This document shows positions 22,313 to 33,260 of a DNA stretch of 64,000 nt, piece after piece. The notes under the pieces are model-generated. The model saw nothing but the letters and a program-made list of their open reading frames with translations, searched no databases and had not been told where the DNA came from. The DNA lies in the NCBI GenBank assembly GCA_003278065.1, contig QCHE01000003.1, positions 19,412 to 83,411 on the forward strand, given 5' to 3'. Position numbers and translations under genes: made by a program. Origin of the DNA: Pelagibacteraceae bacterium AG-390-O04. Lineage in GTDB: Bacteria > Pseudomonadota > Alphaproteobacteria > Pelagibacterales > Pelagibacteraceae. Within the stretch, counting starts at the first letter, position 1, and each line of letters starts with the position of its first letter.

Positions 22313-23599
22313 TTATAGCTTAAATAATTCTTTACCTTTTACAAATGTATTTACAACTTTACCTTGCAGTTTTTTATCTTCAATCGATGTATTTTTTGAT
22401 TTTGAAATTAAATTTTCTTTTTTTACAATCCATGGTTTATCTATATCGACGATACATAAATCTGCCTCATTCCCGATTGAAAGATTTCCTTTATCTATTT
22501 TAAGTATTTTTGCAGGGTTAGATGTGAGAGCTTTTATTATAGTTTCTAATTTTAGAGAGCCATTATGATAAAGTTCTAAACTTAAAGATAGTAATGTCTC
22601 TATGCCAGATGCTCCAGTAGCCGCTTGAGAAAAAGTTAGTCTTTTAGACTCCTCATCTTCTGGTTTGTGATCAGAAACAATAACATCAATTAACCCATCT
22701 TTTATTCCTTGAACTAAAGCTACTCTGTCTTCTTCTCTTCTTAGAGGTGGAGATAATTTTAAAAAAGTTCTAAAGTCACCGATATCATTTTCGTTTAATG
22801 AGAGATTGTTAATAGAGACACCTGAAGTAAATTTTACTATTTCTTTTCTTTGCTTGATTACTTCTATAGATTTCTGAGAAGATAATTGTGATATATGATA
22901 TCTACATTTAACTTTTTCCAATAGAGTTAAATCTCTTTCTATCAAAATTCTCTCAGCAATTTCTGGTATACCGGATAGACCTAGTTTTGAAGCAATAATA
23001 CCAGAGTTAATCATACCATTTTTTGCAAGCTCATAATCTTCAGCATGCTGCATTATTAAACACCCAAGATCTTTTGCAGAATTCATTATTCTCGACATTA
23101 ATCTTGGATTTTGAATTGTTTTAGTGCCATCTGTAAAAGCGATTATTCCTTTTTTTTGTAATAGACCAAACTCTATCATGTTTGTGCCTTCAATATTTTT
23201 AGTTAGTGAAGCGCAAGGAAAGATGTTTATTTTAGATTTATCTCTTCCTCTTCTTTTTAAAAAATCAACAATTGATACATTGTCTATAATTGGATCAGTA
23301 TTTGGCATTGTAACAACTGATGTTACACCACCTGCTAAAGCTGCATTACTTAGAGTTCTAAAATTTTCTTTATATTCATAACCAGGTTCACCAACAAAAA
23401 CTCGCATATCAACAAGTCCTGGAAATATGTATTTTCCTTTTAAATCTATTGGTTTTTCTCTTGTAGGAAGATTATTAGTATTAACTTTTTTTCCAATAGC
23501 TTCAATTTTACCATCTTCTCCAATAATTAATCCACCAAATTCGTTTAAAGAATTATGTGGGTCAATTATATTAGCGTTGATAAAGTATTGTTTTTTCAT
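22313..23599 (-). CDS. Dihydroorotase-like protein, probably non-catalytic (PyrX/PyrC' type)
   Basis: Amidohydrolase fold motifs next to pyrB; PGLVDMRVFVGEPG lacks the DxHxH metal motif. Confidence 0.85.
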   Translation of the reverse strand: MKKQYFINANIIDPHNSLNEFGGLIIGEDGKIEAIGKKVNTNNLPTREKPIDLKGKYIFPGLVDMRVFVGEPGYEYKENFRTLSNAALAGGVTSVVTMPNTDPIIDNVSIVDFLKRRGRDKSKINIFPCASLTKNIEGTNMIEFGLLQKKGIIAFTDGTKTIQNPRLMSRIMNSAKDLGCLIMQHAEDYELAKNGMINSGIIASKLGLSGIPEIAERILIERDLTLLEKVKCRYHISQLSSQKSIEVIKQRKEIVKFTSGVSINNLSLNENDIGDFRTFLKLSPPLRREEDRVALVQGIKDGLIDVIVSDHKPEDEESKRLTFSQAATGASGIETLLSLSLELYHNGSLKLETIIKALTSNPAKILKIDKGNLSIGNEADLCIVDIDKPWIVKKENLISKSKNTSIEDKKLQGKVVNTFVKGKELFKL

Positions 23600-24550
23600 T
23601 TATGTACAAAATATTTTTAAACAAGCCATACGCACTGCTACACCAAGTTCTACTTGCTCTTTGATTACACTTTTATTAATATCATCAGCCAAGATGGTAT
23701 CGATTTCAATACCTCTATTCATAGGTCCTGGATGCATTATTAATGCATCTGGTTTTGCATGTTCTAATTTATCAGGAGTAAGACCGTAATATTCATAATA
23801 TTCTCGATTTGAAGAAAGATAAGAACTTGTCATTCTTTCACTTTGTAATCTTAACATCATAACTATGTCACAATTTTTCAAACCTTTTTTCATATCTGTA
23901 AAAGTATTAACACCAAACTTATTGATTTCTTTTGGCATCAAATTTGTTGGAGCAATTATATTTACTTCAGCACCCAACATATTAAGTAGATAGATATTGG
24001 ATCTCGCTACACGTGAATGAAGTATGTCACCACAGATTGCAATTTTTAGTCCTTCAACTTTTTTTTTTCGATTAATAATTGTTAATGCATCTAGTAATGC
24101 TTGGGTAGGGTGTTCTCTTCTCCCATCACCAGCATTTAAGACTGCACAATTTACTTTTTGAGAAAGTAAATTACACGCACCAGAATCTTGATGTCTAATA
24201 ACAATAATATCAGGATGCATTGCATTTAAAGTCATCGCTGTATCTATTAAAGTTTCTCCTTTTTTGATTGCAGAGTTACTAATATTCATTGACATAACAT
24301 CTGCACCAAGTCTTTTTCCAGCTAATTCAAATGAACTTTGTGTTCTTGTAGATGGTTCAAAAAATAAATTTATCTGTGTTTTTCCTCTTAGCGCGTCTAT
24401 TTTTTTATTTTTACTTTGATTAACTTTAATGAATGCATGTGCTTCATCTAATATTAAATTTACATCGTTAATTGATAAATCTTGAATACCTAACAAATGT
24501 TTTTGGGAAATTTTAACAGCTTTATTAGTTGGGATTGCCATTAAAACCAA
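23600..24550 (-). CDS. pyrB: Aspartate carbamoyltransferase catalytic chain
   Basis: [52 protein letters not shown]. Confidence 0.96.
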   Translation of the reverse strand: MVLMAIPTNKAVKISQKHLLGIQDLSINDVNLILDEAHAFIKVNQSKNKKIDALRGKTQINLFFEPSTRTQSSFELAGKRLGADVMSMNISNSAIKKGETLIDTAMTLNAMHPDIIVIRHQDSGACNLLSQKVNCAVLNAGDGRREHPTQALLDALTIINRKKKVEGLKIAICGDILHSRVARSNIYLLNMLGAEVNIIAPTNLMPKEINKFGVNTFTDMKKGLKNCDIVMMLRLQSERMTSSYLSSNREYYEYYGLTPDKLEHAKPDALIMHPGPMNRGIEIDTILADDINKSVIKEQVELGVAVRMACLKIFCT

Positions 24551-24583
24551 CTCTATAACTATAAAGCTCTATAATAGCAAGCA

Positions 24584-25039
24584 TTAATTATTAAGAAAAT
24601 CTATTGCACCTTGTAAAATGAAGGCAGCAGCATTTTCATCAATTTTCTTTTCTCTTTTACTCACATTAACATCTAATTGGCTAGAAATATTAAAAACACC
24701 AATAGTTGATAATCTTTCATCCCATAGACAAATAGGTAAATTGATATTTTTCTCTAAATTATCAGAGGTATCTTTTACAGATTGAGCAGAACTGCCTGAG
24801 GAACCGTCCATATTAAGAGGATTTCCAATAATAATACCTTTAATATTATTTTCTTTAATAATACTTTTAAGCTCTTCTATAAGCTTTTTAGAAGTAGATC
24901 TGTTAATAGTTTTAAAAGGTGTAGCAATTAATTGTTTTTCATCGCATATAGATACTCCGATTCTTTTAGAACCCAGGTCTAAACCTATTAACCTACATTT
25001 ATCTAACTGTTTTTTTTTAAATTCTTCTAATGTGATCAT
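24584..25039 (-). CDS. ruvX: Holliday junction resolvase-like RuvX/YqgF
   Basis: LIGLDLGSKRIGVSICDE; DERLSTI; DENAAAFILQGAIDFL. Confidence 0.94.
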   Translation of the reverse strand: MITLEEFKKKQLDKCRLIGLDLGSKRIGVSICDEKQLIATPFKTINRSTSKKLIEELKSIIKENNIKGIIIGNPLNMDGSSGSSAQSVKDTSDNLEKNINLPICLWDERLSTIGVFNISSQLDVNVSKREKKIDENAAAFILQGAIDFLNN

Positions 25040-25089
25040 ATTGTATATTTTAAACTTAAGTGATAGTTTGCGTCATATTTAAATAGCAT

Positions 25090-25377
25090 ATGAGCATAGA
25101 TCTTAAAACAATAAAGCATATATCAAAATTATCAAGAATATCGGTTAATGAGAAAAAAGCTGATAAATTAGCTGATGATTTAAATTCTATTTTTAAATTT
25201 ATTGAGAAACTTAATGAATTAAAAACAGATAATGTCGAACCCCTGACGTCAGTGGCTGAAACTACTCTTAAGTTAAGACCTGATGAAGTAAAAAGTAAGG
25301 ACATTCGAGAACAAATAATTAAAAATTCACCTCAAGATAATGAAGATTATTTTGTTGTACCAAAGGTTATTGAGTAA
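25090..25377 (+). CDS. gatC: Asp/Glu-tRNA amidotransferase subunit C
   Basis: [16 protein letters not shown]...[10 protein letters not shown]; upstream of gatA. Confidence 0.94.
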   Translation: MSIDLKTIKHISKLSRISVNEKKADKLADDLNSIFKFIEKLNELKTDNVEPLTSVAETTLKLRPDEVKSKDIREQIIKNSPQDNEDYFVVPKVIE

Positions 25378-26834
25378 TGTCTGATATTACAAAACAATCA
25401 CTTTCAGAATTAGTCAAAAATATTAAAGATAAAAAACTATCTTCAGAGGAAGTTACTAAAGCATTCATCAATAGATCTGAAAAATCAAAAAAATTAAATG
25501 CATATATCACTGAAAATTATTCCTCTGCATTACAAAAAGCTAAAGAATTTGATCAAAAACCAAATTTAGATCTGAAATTACCAGGCATACCAATGGCAGT
25601 TAAAGATTTATTTTGTACCCAGAATATTCGTACAACAGCAGGAAGTAAAATATTAAATAATTTTGTACCTAGTTATGAGTCTACTGTTACAAAAAATATC
25701 TGGAACGAAGGAGCTATACTTTTAGGAAAATTAAATTGTGATGAATTTGCAATGGGATCTTCTAATGAAACTAGTTTCTTTGGTAATGTTCAAAATCCGA
25801 TTGATAAAGATTTAGTTCCAGGAGGATCTTCAGGTGGATCAGCTTCAGCTGTAGCAGGTCAATTAACTCCAATAACTATTGGTACTGACACTGGTGGATC
25901 TATAAGACAACCAGCTTCATTTACTGGAACAGTAGGTTTAAAACCAACTTATGGAAGTTGCTCACGATATGGAATAGTTGCTTTTGCATCATCTTTGGAT
26001 CAAGCTGGCCCTATGGCACAAAATGTAAAAGATTGTGCGTTGCTTCAAGAAGTAATTAGTACTTATGATCCAAAAGATTCTACATCCATTGATTTTAAAA
26101 GAAATAATTATAGTAAAGAATTAACATATAATATTAAAGGAAAAAAAATTGGTATACCAAAGGAGTATAGAGTTGATGGAATGCCACATGAAATTGAAGA
26201 ACTTTGGCAAAAAGGTATTCAGTATGTAAAAGATTGTGGGGCTGAAATTGTTGATATATCACTTCCTCATACAAGCTATGCATTACCGACTTATTATATA
26301 GTGGCACCAGCAGAAGCTTCATCTAACTTAGCTAGATATGATGGTGTTAAGTATGGATTTAGAGCCAAAGGTGAAAACTTAATAGATATGTACGAAAAAA
26401 CAAGATCAGAAGGTTTTGGTGCTGAAGTTCAAAGAAGAATTATGATTGGAACTTATGTTTTGTCTTCTGGTTATTATGATGCTTATTATCTTAAAGCTCA
26501 AAAAGTTAGAAAATTAATTAAGAATGATTTCGATGAAGTGTTTAATAAAGTAGACGCAATATTAACTCCTTCAACTCCTAGTTCGGCATTTAAGATAGGG
26601 GAAAAAAAAGATGACCCAGTTTCAATGTATTTAAACGATATTTTTACTGTACCAGTTAATTTAGCAGGTTTGCCTGGGATTTCTATTCCAGCAGGTCATG
26701 ATACTAAAGGATATCCACTTGGCTTACAAATAATTGGTAAAGCTTTTGATGAACAAAATATATTAAATATTGCTTATGCAATGGAGGAAAAAATTAACTT
26801 TAAAAATAAGATAACTGATTGGTGGATTAAATGA
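25377..26834 (+). CDS. gatA: Asp/Glu-tRNA amidotransferase subunit A
   Basis: Amidase signature [34 protein letters not shown]. Confidence 0.98.
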   Translation: MSDITKQSLSELVKNIKDKKLSSEEVTKAFINRSEKSKKLNAYITENYSSALQKAKEFDQKPNLDLKLPGIPMAVKDLFCTQNIRTTAGSKILNNFVPSYESTVTKNIWNEGAILLGKLNCDEFAMGSSNETSFFGNVQNPIDKDLVPGGSSGGSASAVAGQLTPITIGTDTGGSIRQPASFTGTVGLKPTYGSCSRYGIVAFASSLDQAGPMAQNVKDCALLQEVISTYDPKDSTSIDFKRNNYSKELTYNIKGKKIGIPKEYRVDGMPHEIEELWQKGIQYVKDCGAEIVDISLPHTSYALPTYYIVAPAEASSNLARYDGVKYGFRAKGENLIDMYEKTRSEGFGAEVQRRIMIGTYVLSSGYYDAYYLKAQKVRKLIKNDFDEVFNKVDAILTPSTPSSAFKIGEKKDDPVSMYLNDIFTVPVNLAGLPGISIPAGHDTKGYPLGLQIIGKAFDEQNILNIAYAMEEKINFKNKITDWWIK

Positions 26835-28306
26835 ATAAAAATAAATCAGAGTATCTAATTAATAGAAAAGATAATCAATATGAAGTTGTAATTGGATTAG
26901 AAGTTCATGCGCAAGTTACCTCACAATCAAAATTATTTTCTACATCTGCAACTAAATTTGGAGCTGAACCTAATACACAAGTTAGTTTAGTTGATGCCGC
27001 ATTCCCTGGAATGTTACCAGTAATTAATGAATTTTGTGTTAAACAAGCAATTAAAACTGGTATCGGTCTTAATGCAAAAATCAATAAACGTTCTGTATTC
27101 GATAGAAAAAATTATTTTTACGCAGATTTACCTCAAGGATACCAAATTTCTCAATTTAAAGATCCAATAGTAGGAGAGGGTAAAGTTATTTTAGATATGC
27201 CTGATGGCCAAAAAGAAGTAGGAATTGAAAGATTACATTTAGAACAAGATGCTGGGAAAAGTATTCATGATCTTGACCCACAAAACACATTTGTAGATTT
27301 AAATAGATCTGGAGTAGCTCTAATGGAAATCGTGAGCAAACCAGACCTTAGATCTCCAGATGAAGTAAGTGTATATATTAAAAAATTAAGATCGATAATG
27401 AGATATTTAGGAACATGTGATGGAAATATGCAAGAGGGATCATTGAGAGCAGATGTTAATGTTTCTGTAAGATCAAAAGGTTCAAAAGAATTTGGAACTA
27501 GATGTGAAATCAAAAATGTTAACTCAATTAAATTTATGCAAATGGCAATTGAATACGAAGCTAATAGACAAGTTGATTTGTTAGAAGAAGGTAAGTTGGT
27601 CGATCAAGAAACTAGATTATTTGACACAAAGAAAAATGAAACAAGATCTATGAGATCAAAAGAAGATGCTCATGATTATAGATATTTTCCAGATCCAGAT
27701 TTATTACCATTAGAAGTTTCTGATGATTTTGTTAATAAAATAAAAACTGACATTCCAGAATTACCAGATGATAAAAAGAAAAGATTTATTGATGAGTTTA
27801 AACTGAAGCCTTATGAAGCTAATATCTTAGTTTCAGATATTGATACAGCAAAATATTTTGAAGAAGTTGTGGCCAAGATGGGAAAGAATAAAGATATAAA
27901 ATTAGCAGTTAATTGGATTACAGGTGAATTATTCGCCATTCTAAACAATAAAAACTTAGAAATTTCTCAAAGTCCAATAAGTGCAAAAAATCTAGCGATA
28001 TTGGTGAATTTAATTAAGAATGGAACAATCTCAGGAAAGATAGCTAAAACAGTATTTGAATTAATGATGGATGGAGATAAGGATCCACAAAAAATTGTTG
28101 AAGAAAAAGGATTGAAACAACAGAGTGATCCTAAAGCACTAGAAGCATTAATAGATAAAATTATTAATGACAACAGAGACAAAGCTGTTGAATATAAACA
28201 AGGCAAGGAAAAATTATTTGGATTCTTTGTTGGACAGGCAATGAAAGCTTCTGGTGGTAAAGCTAATCCTCAATTAATAAACGAGATATTAAAGAAAAAG
28301 CTTTAA
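26831..28306 (+). CDS. gatB: Asp/Glu-tRNA amidotransferase subunit B
   Basis: [41 protein letters not shown]. Confidence 0.98.
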   Translation: MNKNKSEYLINRKDNQYEVVIGLEVHAQVTSQSKLFSTSATKFGAEPNTQVSLVDAAFPGMLPVINEFCVKQAIKTGIGLNAKINKRSVFDRKNYFYADLPQGYQISQFKDPIVGEGKVILDMPDGQKEVGIERLHLEQDAGKSIHDLDPQNTFVDLNRSGVALMEIVSKPDLRSPDEVSVYIKKLRSIMRYLGTCDGNMQEGSLRADVNVSVRSKGSKEFGTRCEIKNVNSIKFMQMAIEYEANRQVDLLEEGKLVDQETRLFDTKKNETRSMRSKEDAHDYRYFPDPDLLPLEVSDDFVNKIKTDIPELPDDKKKRFIDEFKLKPYEANILVSDIDTAKYFEEVVAKMGKNKDIKLAVNWITGELFAILNNKNLEISQSPISAKNLAILVNLIKNGTISGKIAKTVFELMMDGDKDPQKIVEEKGLKQQSDPKALEALIDKIINDNRDKAVEYKQGKEKLFGFFVGQAMKASGGKANPQLINEILKKKL

Positions 28307-28310
28307 CATA

Positions 28311-28961
28311 ATGGGTGTAAACCTTGATATCACAGAGAAATTACAAAATTATATTAGTGATTTTGGTTTAAAGTTAAATCCCATTCAGCAAGAAATAATT
28401 GAATATAATAAAACCTTAGGTGATATCAAAAGGATGCAGATAGATCCTACGCAATGTCATTTTCTTCATTTGATAATAAAAGTCTCAAATATTAAAAATG
28501 TACTTGAGATTGGTACTTTTACAGGACTAAGTGCACTTTCAATTTCACTTGCTTTACCTGATGACGGAAAATTAATCGCTCTTGATAAAAATGAAGAGAC
28601 TAACAAAGTAGCTCTAGGTTTTTTTAAAAAAGCTAACCAGGATCATAAAATTAAAACAATAATAAATCCTGCACTTGATACTTTAGAAGAACTAAAAAAT
28701 CAAAAATTTGATATGATTTTTATAGATGCAGATAAAATGAATTATAAAGAATATTATGAAAAATCTTTAGGACTAATTAATCAAGGTGGATTAATTATTA
28801 TTGATAATGTTTTATGGCATGGTGAGGTTATTGATGAAAAAAATGATGATAAATTCACAATTAATATTAGAGAATTTAATAAATTTGTATCTGAGGATAA
28901 AAGGGTAGAACAAATTATCATACCATTGGGTGATGGAATGACTGTATGTAGAGTTTTATAA
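28311..28961 (+). CDS. Class I SAM-dependent O-methyltransferase (CCoAOMT-like)
   Basis: VLEIGTFTGLSALSISLALP; FDMIFIDADKMNYKEYYE; LIIIDNVLWHGEV. Confidence 0.88.
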   Translation: MGVNLDITEKLQNYISDFGLKLNPIQQEIIEYNKTLGDIKRMQIDPTQCHFLHLIIKVSNIKNVLEIGTFTGLSALSISLALPDDGKLIALDKNEETNKVALGFFKKANQDHKIKTIINPALDTLEELKNQKFDMIFIDADKMNYKEYYEKSLGLINQGGLIIIDNVLWHGEVIDEKNDDKFTINIREFNKFVSEDKRVEQIIIPLGDGMTVCRVL

Positions 28962-29869
28962 TGTTTAAAGTTTTTGGCTTTTATAAATTTATTAAGATTA
29001 AATCTTTAAAAAAAAATAAAGTTCTTCTACAAAAATTTCTTACATTAAATAATATAAGGGGAACAATAATTATTGCAAAAGAAGGATTAAATGGGACCAT
29101 ATCTGGTCGTATCAAAAATATAGATAAAACAATTAAAAAAATTAAATTTTTATTTTCATTTAAACGTTTCGATAACAACAACGAGTCTAAATCTAAATTT
29201 CAACCATTTCATAAACCTAAAGTAAAAATTAAAAAGGAAGTTGTCCCAATGAATTTGACATTAAATTCCAGAGAAAGAAATATTAAATATCATTTAGACC
29301 CAAAAGAATGGAATAAACTAATTAAAGATAAAGACACACACATTATTGATACTAGAAAACCATTTGAATACAAAGTTGGAACATTTAAAAAGTCAGTAAA
29401 CCCAAATGTTGATAATTTTAGAGATTTTCCAAAATACTTAAATAAACTTAAAAAGAATAAACCTGTAGCAATGTTTTGTACTGGAGGAATACGTTGTGAA
29501 AAAACTTCAGTTTATCTTAAAAAGAAGGGTTTTAAAAATATCTATCAATTAAATGGTGGGATCTTAAACTATCTCAATAAAATTAAGAAAAAAGATAGTT
29601 TATGGAAAGGTGAGTGCTTTGTTTTTGATAATAGAATTAGTCTAAAGCATGGTTTAAAGATTGGCTCATATTCAATGTGTAGCGGATGTAGAATGCCTAT
29701 TTCTTCAAAAGATAAAAAATCTAAAAAGTTTGAAGAAGGCGTTTCTTGTGTAAATTGTTATGACAAGCTAACCGAAACTCAAAAATCACGTTTTAGAATG
29801 AGACAAAGTCAGATATACAAAGCAAAACTATCTGGGAAAAAACATATTTTTCAAAAAGAATTTAAATAA
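28961..29869 (+). CDS. trhO: tRNA uridine(34) hydroxylase TrhO-like rhodanese (YceA family)
   Basis: Rhodanese active site AMFCTGGIRCEKTSVYLKKKGF; C-terminal Cys cluster CSGCRMPISSKDK...CVNCYD. Confidence 0.9.
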   Translation: MFKVFGFYKFIKIKSLKKNKVLLQKFLTLNNIRGTIIIAKEGLNGTISGRIKNIDKTIKKIKFLFSFKRFDNNNESKSKFQPFHKPKVKIKKEVVPMNLTLNSRERNIKYHLDPKEWNKLIKDKDTHIIDTRKPFEYKVGTFKKSVNPNVDNFRDFPKYLNKLKKNKPVAMFCTGGIRCEKTSVYLKKKGFKNIYQLNGGILNYLNKIKKKDSLWKGECFVFDNRISLKHGLKIGSYSMCSGCRMPISSKDKKSKKFEEGVSCVNCYDKLTETQKSRFRMRQSQIYKAKLSGKKHIFQKEFK

Positions 29870-29877
29870 GGATAACT

Positions 29878-31248
29878 TTGTCTAAAACAATAAAATTAAC
29901 TAAAGATCCAATTTGGTCATTACTTAGAAAAGTTACCATTCCAGCTAGTGTTGGATCATTGTTTCAAACTTTTTATAATTTAGTCGATACTTGGTTTGCT
30001 GGAAGAATTTCAGCCGAAGCTATAAGTGCAATTGCAAAATCTTTTCCAATTTATTTTACTATTATTGCTGTTGGTGTTGGGTTAGGAGCAGCTACTAATG
30101 CTTTGATTGGTAATTCTATTGGTGAAAAAAAAGAAAGAGTTGCATCGATGTATGTTGCACAATCCCTAATTTTTGCATTAACAGTTTCAATATTTGTGAC
30201 TCTGTTTGGTCTAAATGCATCAAATTATCTTCTAGGTATTATGGGATCAGACGCAGATGGTATAGCACTAACTAGAGAATATTTAGATATCATATTTTAT
30301 GGTACTTTTATTGTATTGATTCAGATTTCTTTAAATGGAACTTTAAACGCTCAGGGGGATACAAAAAGTTATAGAAATGTTTTAATATTTAGTTTTTTCT
30401 TAAATATTTTTTTAAATCCTTTGTTCATATGGGGATATGGTTTTATTCCAGGTTTTGGTATTGCTGGACTTGCAATAGCTACTGTAATTTCACAATCAAT
30501 TGGAACAATCTATCTAGCTTACAAAGTAAATAATTGTAAGATTAGAGAATATCTTAAAGCTAAATGTTTTATTCCTAAATTTGAATACTTAAAACCACTT
30601 ACAGAACAAGCAGTGCCTGTAATGTTTAGTATGTTATTTATTGGAGTAGGTATATTTAATATTCTATATTTCATTGGTCAGTTTGGTGATTTAGCAACAG
30701 CTGGTTATGGAGCAGCGTTAAGAGTGGAACAAGTATTTTTACTTCCAGTTATTGGATTGAATACAGCAGTTCTTTCTATTGGTGGCCAAAACTTTGGAGC
30801 TAAAGCTTATGATAGAATTAGAGAACTGTACACTAAAGCTCTATTATTTGGTTCTTCATTTATGGCTATTGCTGGAATAATAATTTTTTTTGGTGCAGAA
30901 TTTTTTGTTTCTTTATTTACTGATAATCAAGAGGCAGTAAATAGTGGAGCTATATATTTAAAAGTCGCAGCTTTAATTGGACCAATTTATCCAGTGTTCT
31001 TTATTACTACAGCTGTATTTCAAGCTGTTAAAAAACCTCTATATAGTCTTTATTTAAGTATATTGAGATTAACTGCGTTTCCTTTTTTAAGTTTGTGGTA
31101 TGTAATTAATATCAGAGGTGGTGACTACGAGGATATTTTTTATACAATTATGGCAACTAATTGGTTAATGGGAGTTGTTGTTTTAATATTTATTGGTTAT
31201 TTTTTAAATAATGTATTTAAACAAAATAAACCTCTTTTTAGTTATTAG
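29878..31248 (+). CDS. MATE family efflux transporter (TTG start)
   Basis: 12-TM MATE-like protein: PASVGSLFQTFYNLVDTWFAGRIS; GALRVEQVFLLPVIGLNTAVLSIGGQNFGA (from ORF track). Confidence 0.92.
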   Translation: MSKTIKLTKDPIWSLLRKVTIPASVGSLFQTFYNLVDTWFAGRISAEAISAIAKSFPIYFTIIAVGVGLGAATNALIGNSIGEKKERVASMYVAQSLIFALTVSIFVTLFGLNASNYLLGIMGSDADGIALTREYLDIIFYGTFIVLIQISLNGTLNAQGDTKSYRNVLIFSFFLNIFLNPLFIWGYGFIPGFGIAGLAIATVISQSIGTIYLAYKVNNCKIREYLKAKCFIPKFEYLKPLTEQAVPVMFSMLFIGVGIFNILYFIGQFGDLATAGYGAALRVEQVFLLPVIGLNTAVLSIGGQNFGAKAYDRIRELYTKALLFGSSFMAIAGIIIFFGAEFFVSLFTDNQEAVNSGAIYLKVAALIGPIYPVFFITTAVFQAVKKPLYSLYLSILRLTAFPFLSLWYVINIRGGDYEDIFYTIMATNWLMGVVVLIFIGYFLNNVFKQNKPLFSY

Positions 31249-31690
31249 CATTTGTCTAATATTTTTTTTTCTTACTTATAACGATGTTAAGTCTGTAGAA
31301 GTTAAAGTTATTGATGGTGATACTATTCATCTAAATGGAGAAAAAATACGATTTACTGGTATAGATACTCCAGAACTTAAACAAACCTGTAATAAAGATA
31401 ATAAAGTCATCCCTTGTGGAATTGAAGCTAGACAATTGTTAATTGATAAAATTGGCAAAAGTAAAATAAGCTGCATAAGAGAAGGCAAAGATCAGTACAA
31501 AAGAACTTTAGCTGAATGTTTTATAAATAATCTTAGTTTGTCATCTTATTTAGTAAGAAAAGGTTATGCTTTTGCTTATAGAAAATATTCTAAAAAGTTT
31601 ATAGATGATGAAAATTATGCAAGAGAAAACAATCTAGGTATGTGGTCTATGAATTTTGAATATCCATGGGATTATAGAAAAAAAAATTAA
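31211..31690 (+). CDS. Thermonuclease (SNase)-family protein with N-terminal signal/anchor
   Basis: VKVIDGDTIHLNGEKIRFTGIDTPELKQTC...EARQLLIDKIG; hydrophobic N-terminus. Confidence 0.88.
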   Translation: MYLNKINLFLVISICLIFFFLTYNDVKSVEVKVIDGDTIHLNGEKIRFTGIDTPELKQTCNKDNKVIPCGIEARQLLIDKIGKSKISCIREGKDQYKRTLAECFINNLSLSSYLVRKGYAFAYRKYSKKFIDDENYARENNLGMWSMNFEYPWDYRKKN

Positions 31691-32418
31691 TCTTTTTTTA
31701 ACTTCTTCTCAAGTTTTCTTACAAAATAGGAAACTATTAATATCAAGATTAGATATTCAAGTATCAAAAAAGTATAGATTTCTAATGGTCTATAAGTTGT
31801 AACTACCAATTCATTTGCTTTTCTTGTTAAATCTCCAATACCTATTATTGATACCAGTGATGACATCTTTAATACGTAAACAAATTGATTTCCAATTGCT
31901 GGTAAAATATTTTTAATAGCTTGAGGTAAAATAACTAGTCTCAATTTTCTAAAAAAATTTAAACCTAATGAACTCCCTGCTTCCCATTGAGCTTTTTTAA
32001 TTGAGTTTATTCCAGCTCTAAATATTTCTGCTTGAAATGCACTTTCGCTTATTGATAAAGCAATAATTCCTGAAACAAATGGGCTAAAGCTTACTCCAGT
32101 CATTATGGGCAAACCATAATAAATCCACAGGATTAAAACTAGTAGAGGAATAGCTCTTACTATTTCAACATATCCAATATTCAAATAAGTTAAAAATTTA
32201 TTTTTTGCTAAAGATGGGACTGCAACGATAAAACCAAAAATCATTGAAATAACAATTGATACCACTGAAATATAAATAGTTGTAGTAATCCCACTTAATA
32301 AAAATTTAAGATTAGTTAATCCCTCAATATTGTTTGGAGATAAAATCAACCAATTAAGTTCACTTTTACCACATGAGGTTAAAGGTAGTATCAGAAGTAA
32401 AAAAAATAAATTTCTCAC
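31687..32418 (-). CDS. Polar amino-acid ABC transporter permease
   Basis: His/Glu-type permease motif QWEAGSSLGLNFFRKLRLVILPQAIKNILPAIGNQFV. Confidence 0.92.
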   Translation of the reverse strand: MRNLFFLLLILPLTSCGKSELNWLILSPNNIEGLTNLKFLLSGITTTIYISVVSIVISMIFGFIVAVPSLAKNKFLTYLNIGYVEIVRAIPLLVLILWIYYGLPIMTGVSFSPFVSGIIALSISESAFQAEIFRAGINSIKKAQWEAGSSLGLNFFRKLRLVILPQAIKNILPAIGNQFVYVLKMSSLVSIIGIGDLTRKANELVVTTYRPLEIYTFLILEYLILILIVSYFVRKLEKKLKKD

Positions 32419-32458
32419 ATTCTGATTTATAAAGAATTAAATATTAATTACTAATTGA

Positions 32459-33226
32459 TTATAAACTTTTTAAATTATATTTCCCTAATAACTTAGTAAA
32501 GAAACCTGATGATTTTTTCTTTTTTATCCAATCGTTAACATAACTGTTCCATTTATCATCACCTTTAGGAACCATCATTGCTAAGAAAGCTGGATTTTTT
32601 TCTCCGTCAGGAACAATAGCTAATTGTGGATATTTAATTACTAGTTTATTTGCTTCAGTTGAACTTGTAATATTCCCATCCGCTCTACCAGCCAAAACTT
32701 CTTGAAAGTCTCTAGCAGGCGCTTCAACTGAGTTTAGTTTTGATTTAGGAAAAAATTCTTTTGCTTTTTCTTCTTGCGAAGTACCAAGTGTGGTTGCAAT
32801 TGTAACATTAGAATTATTTAATGAATCCCATGTTGAAAATTTCTTTAAATTCTTTTTAAGAACTAACGGAACAGTTCCATATTTGTAATAAGTATCTGTA
32901 AAACCAGCTACTTCAGCTCTTTTAGGAGTTTTTGTTACACTTGTAGAAATATCATATCTCTCAGAAGTAATGCCTGAAACAATCGTTTTCCATTCAGCAG
33001 GAACAAATTCAATTTTAACACCCATATCTTTTGCAAGTTCGTTCATTACATCGATATCAAATCCCTTATACTTATTAGTAGCTGGATCTTTCATTGTCAT
33101 AGGGTCCCAATCACCAGTTGTTCCAACTTTTAAAACACCTGAGGATAAAATTTTATCTAAGTTTGATTCTGCGCTCAAAGAAAAGGGTAAAAAAGCAAAA
33201 ATTGCTATTAAAAATAATTTTTTCAT
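32459..33226 (-). CDS. Periplasmic family-3 amino-acid-binding protein (PheC/cyclohexadienyl dehydratase-like)
   Basis: Signal peptide; [35 protein letters not shown]. Confidence 0.85.
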   Translation of the reverse strand: MKKLFLIAIFAFLPFSLSAESNLDKILSSGVLKVGTTGDWDPMTMKDPATNKYKGFDIDVMNELAKDMGVKIEFVPAEWKTIVSGITSERYDISTSVTKTPKRAEVAGFTDTYYKYGTVPLVLKKNLKKFSTWDSLNNSNVTIATTLGTSQEEKAKEFFPKSKLNSVEAPARDFQEVLAGRADGNITSSTEANKLVIKYPQLAIVPDGEKNPAFLAMMVPKGDDKWNSYVNDWIKKKKSSGFFTKLLGKYNLKSL

Positions 33227-33260
33227 ATTATTTAATAACTTATTTAAAATTTAAATGAGA

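Noticed and set aside
23427-23789. 120-aa plus-strand ORF antisense to the pyrC-like/pyrB genes
   Set aside because: Overlaps two well-supported genes on the opposite strand; no recognisable motif; composition fits antisense of coding DNA.
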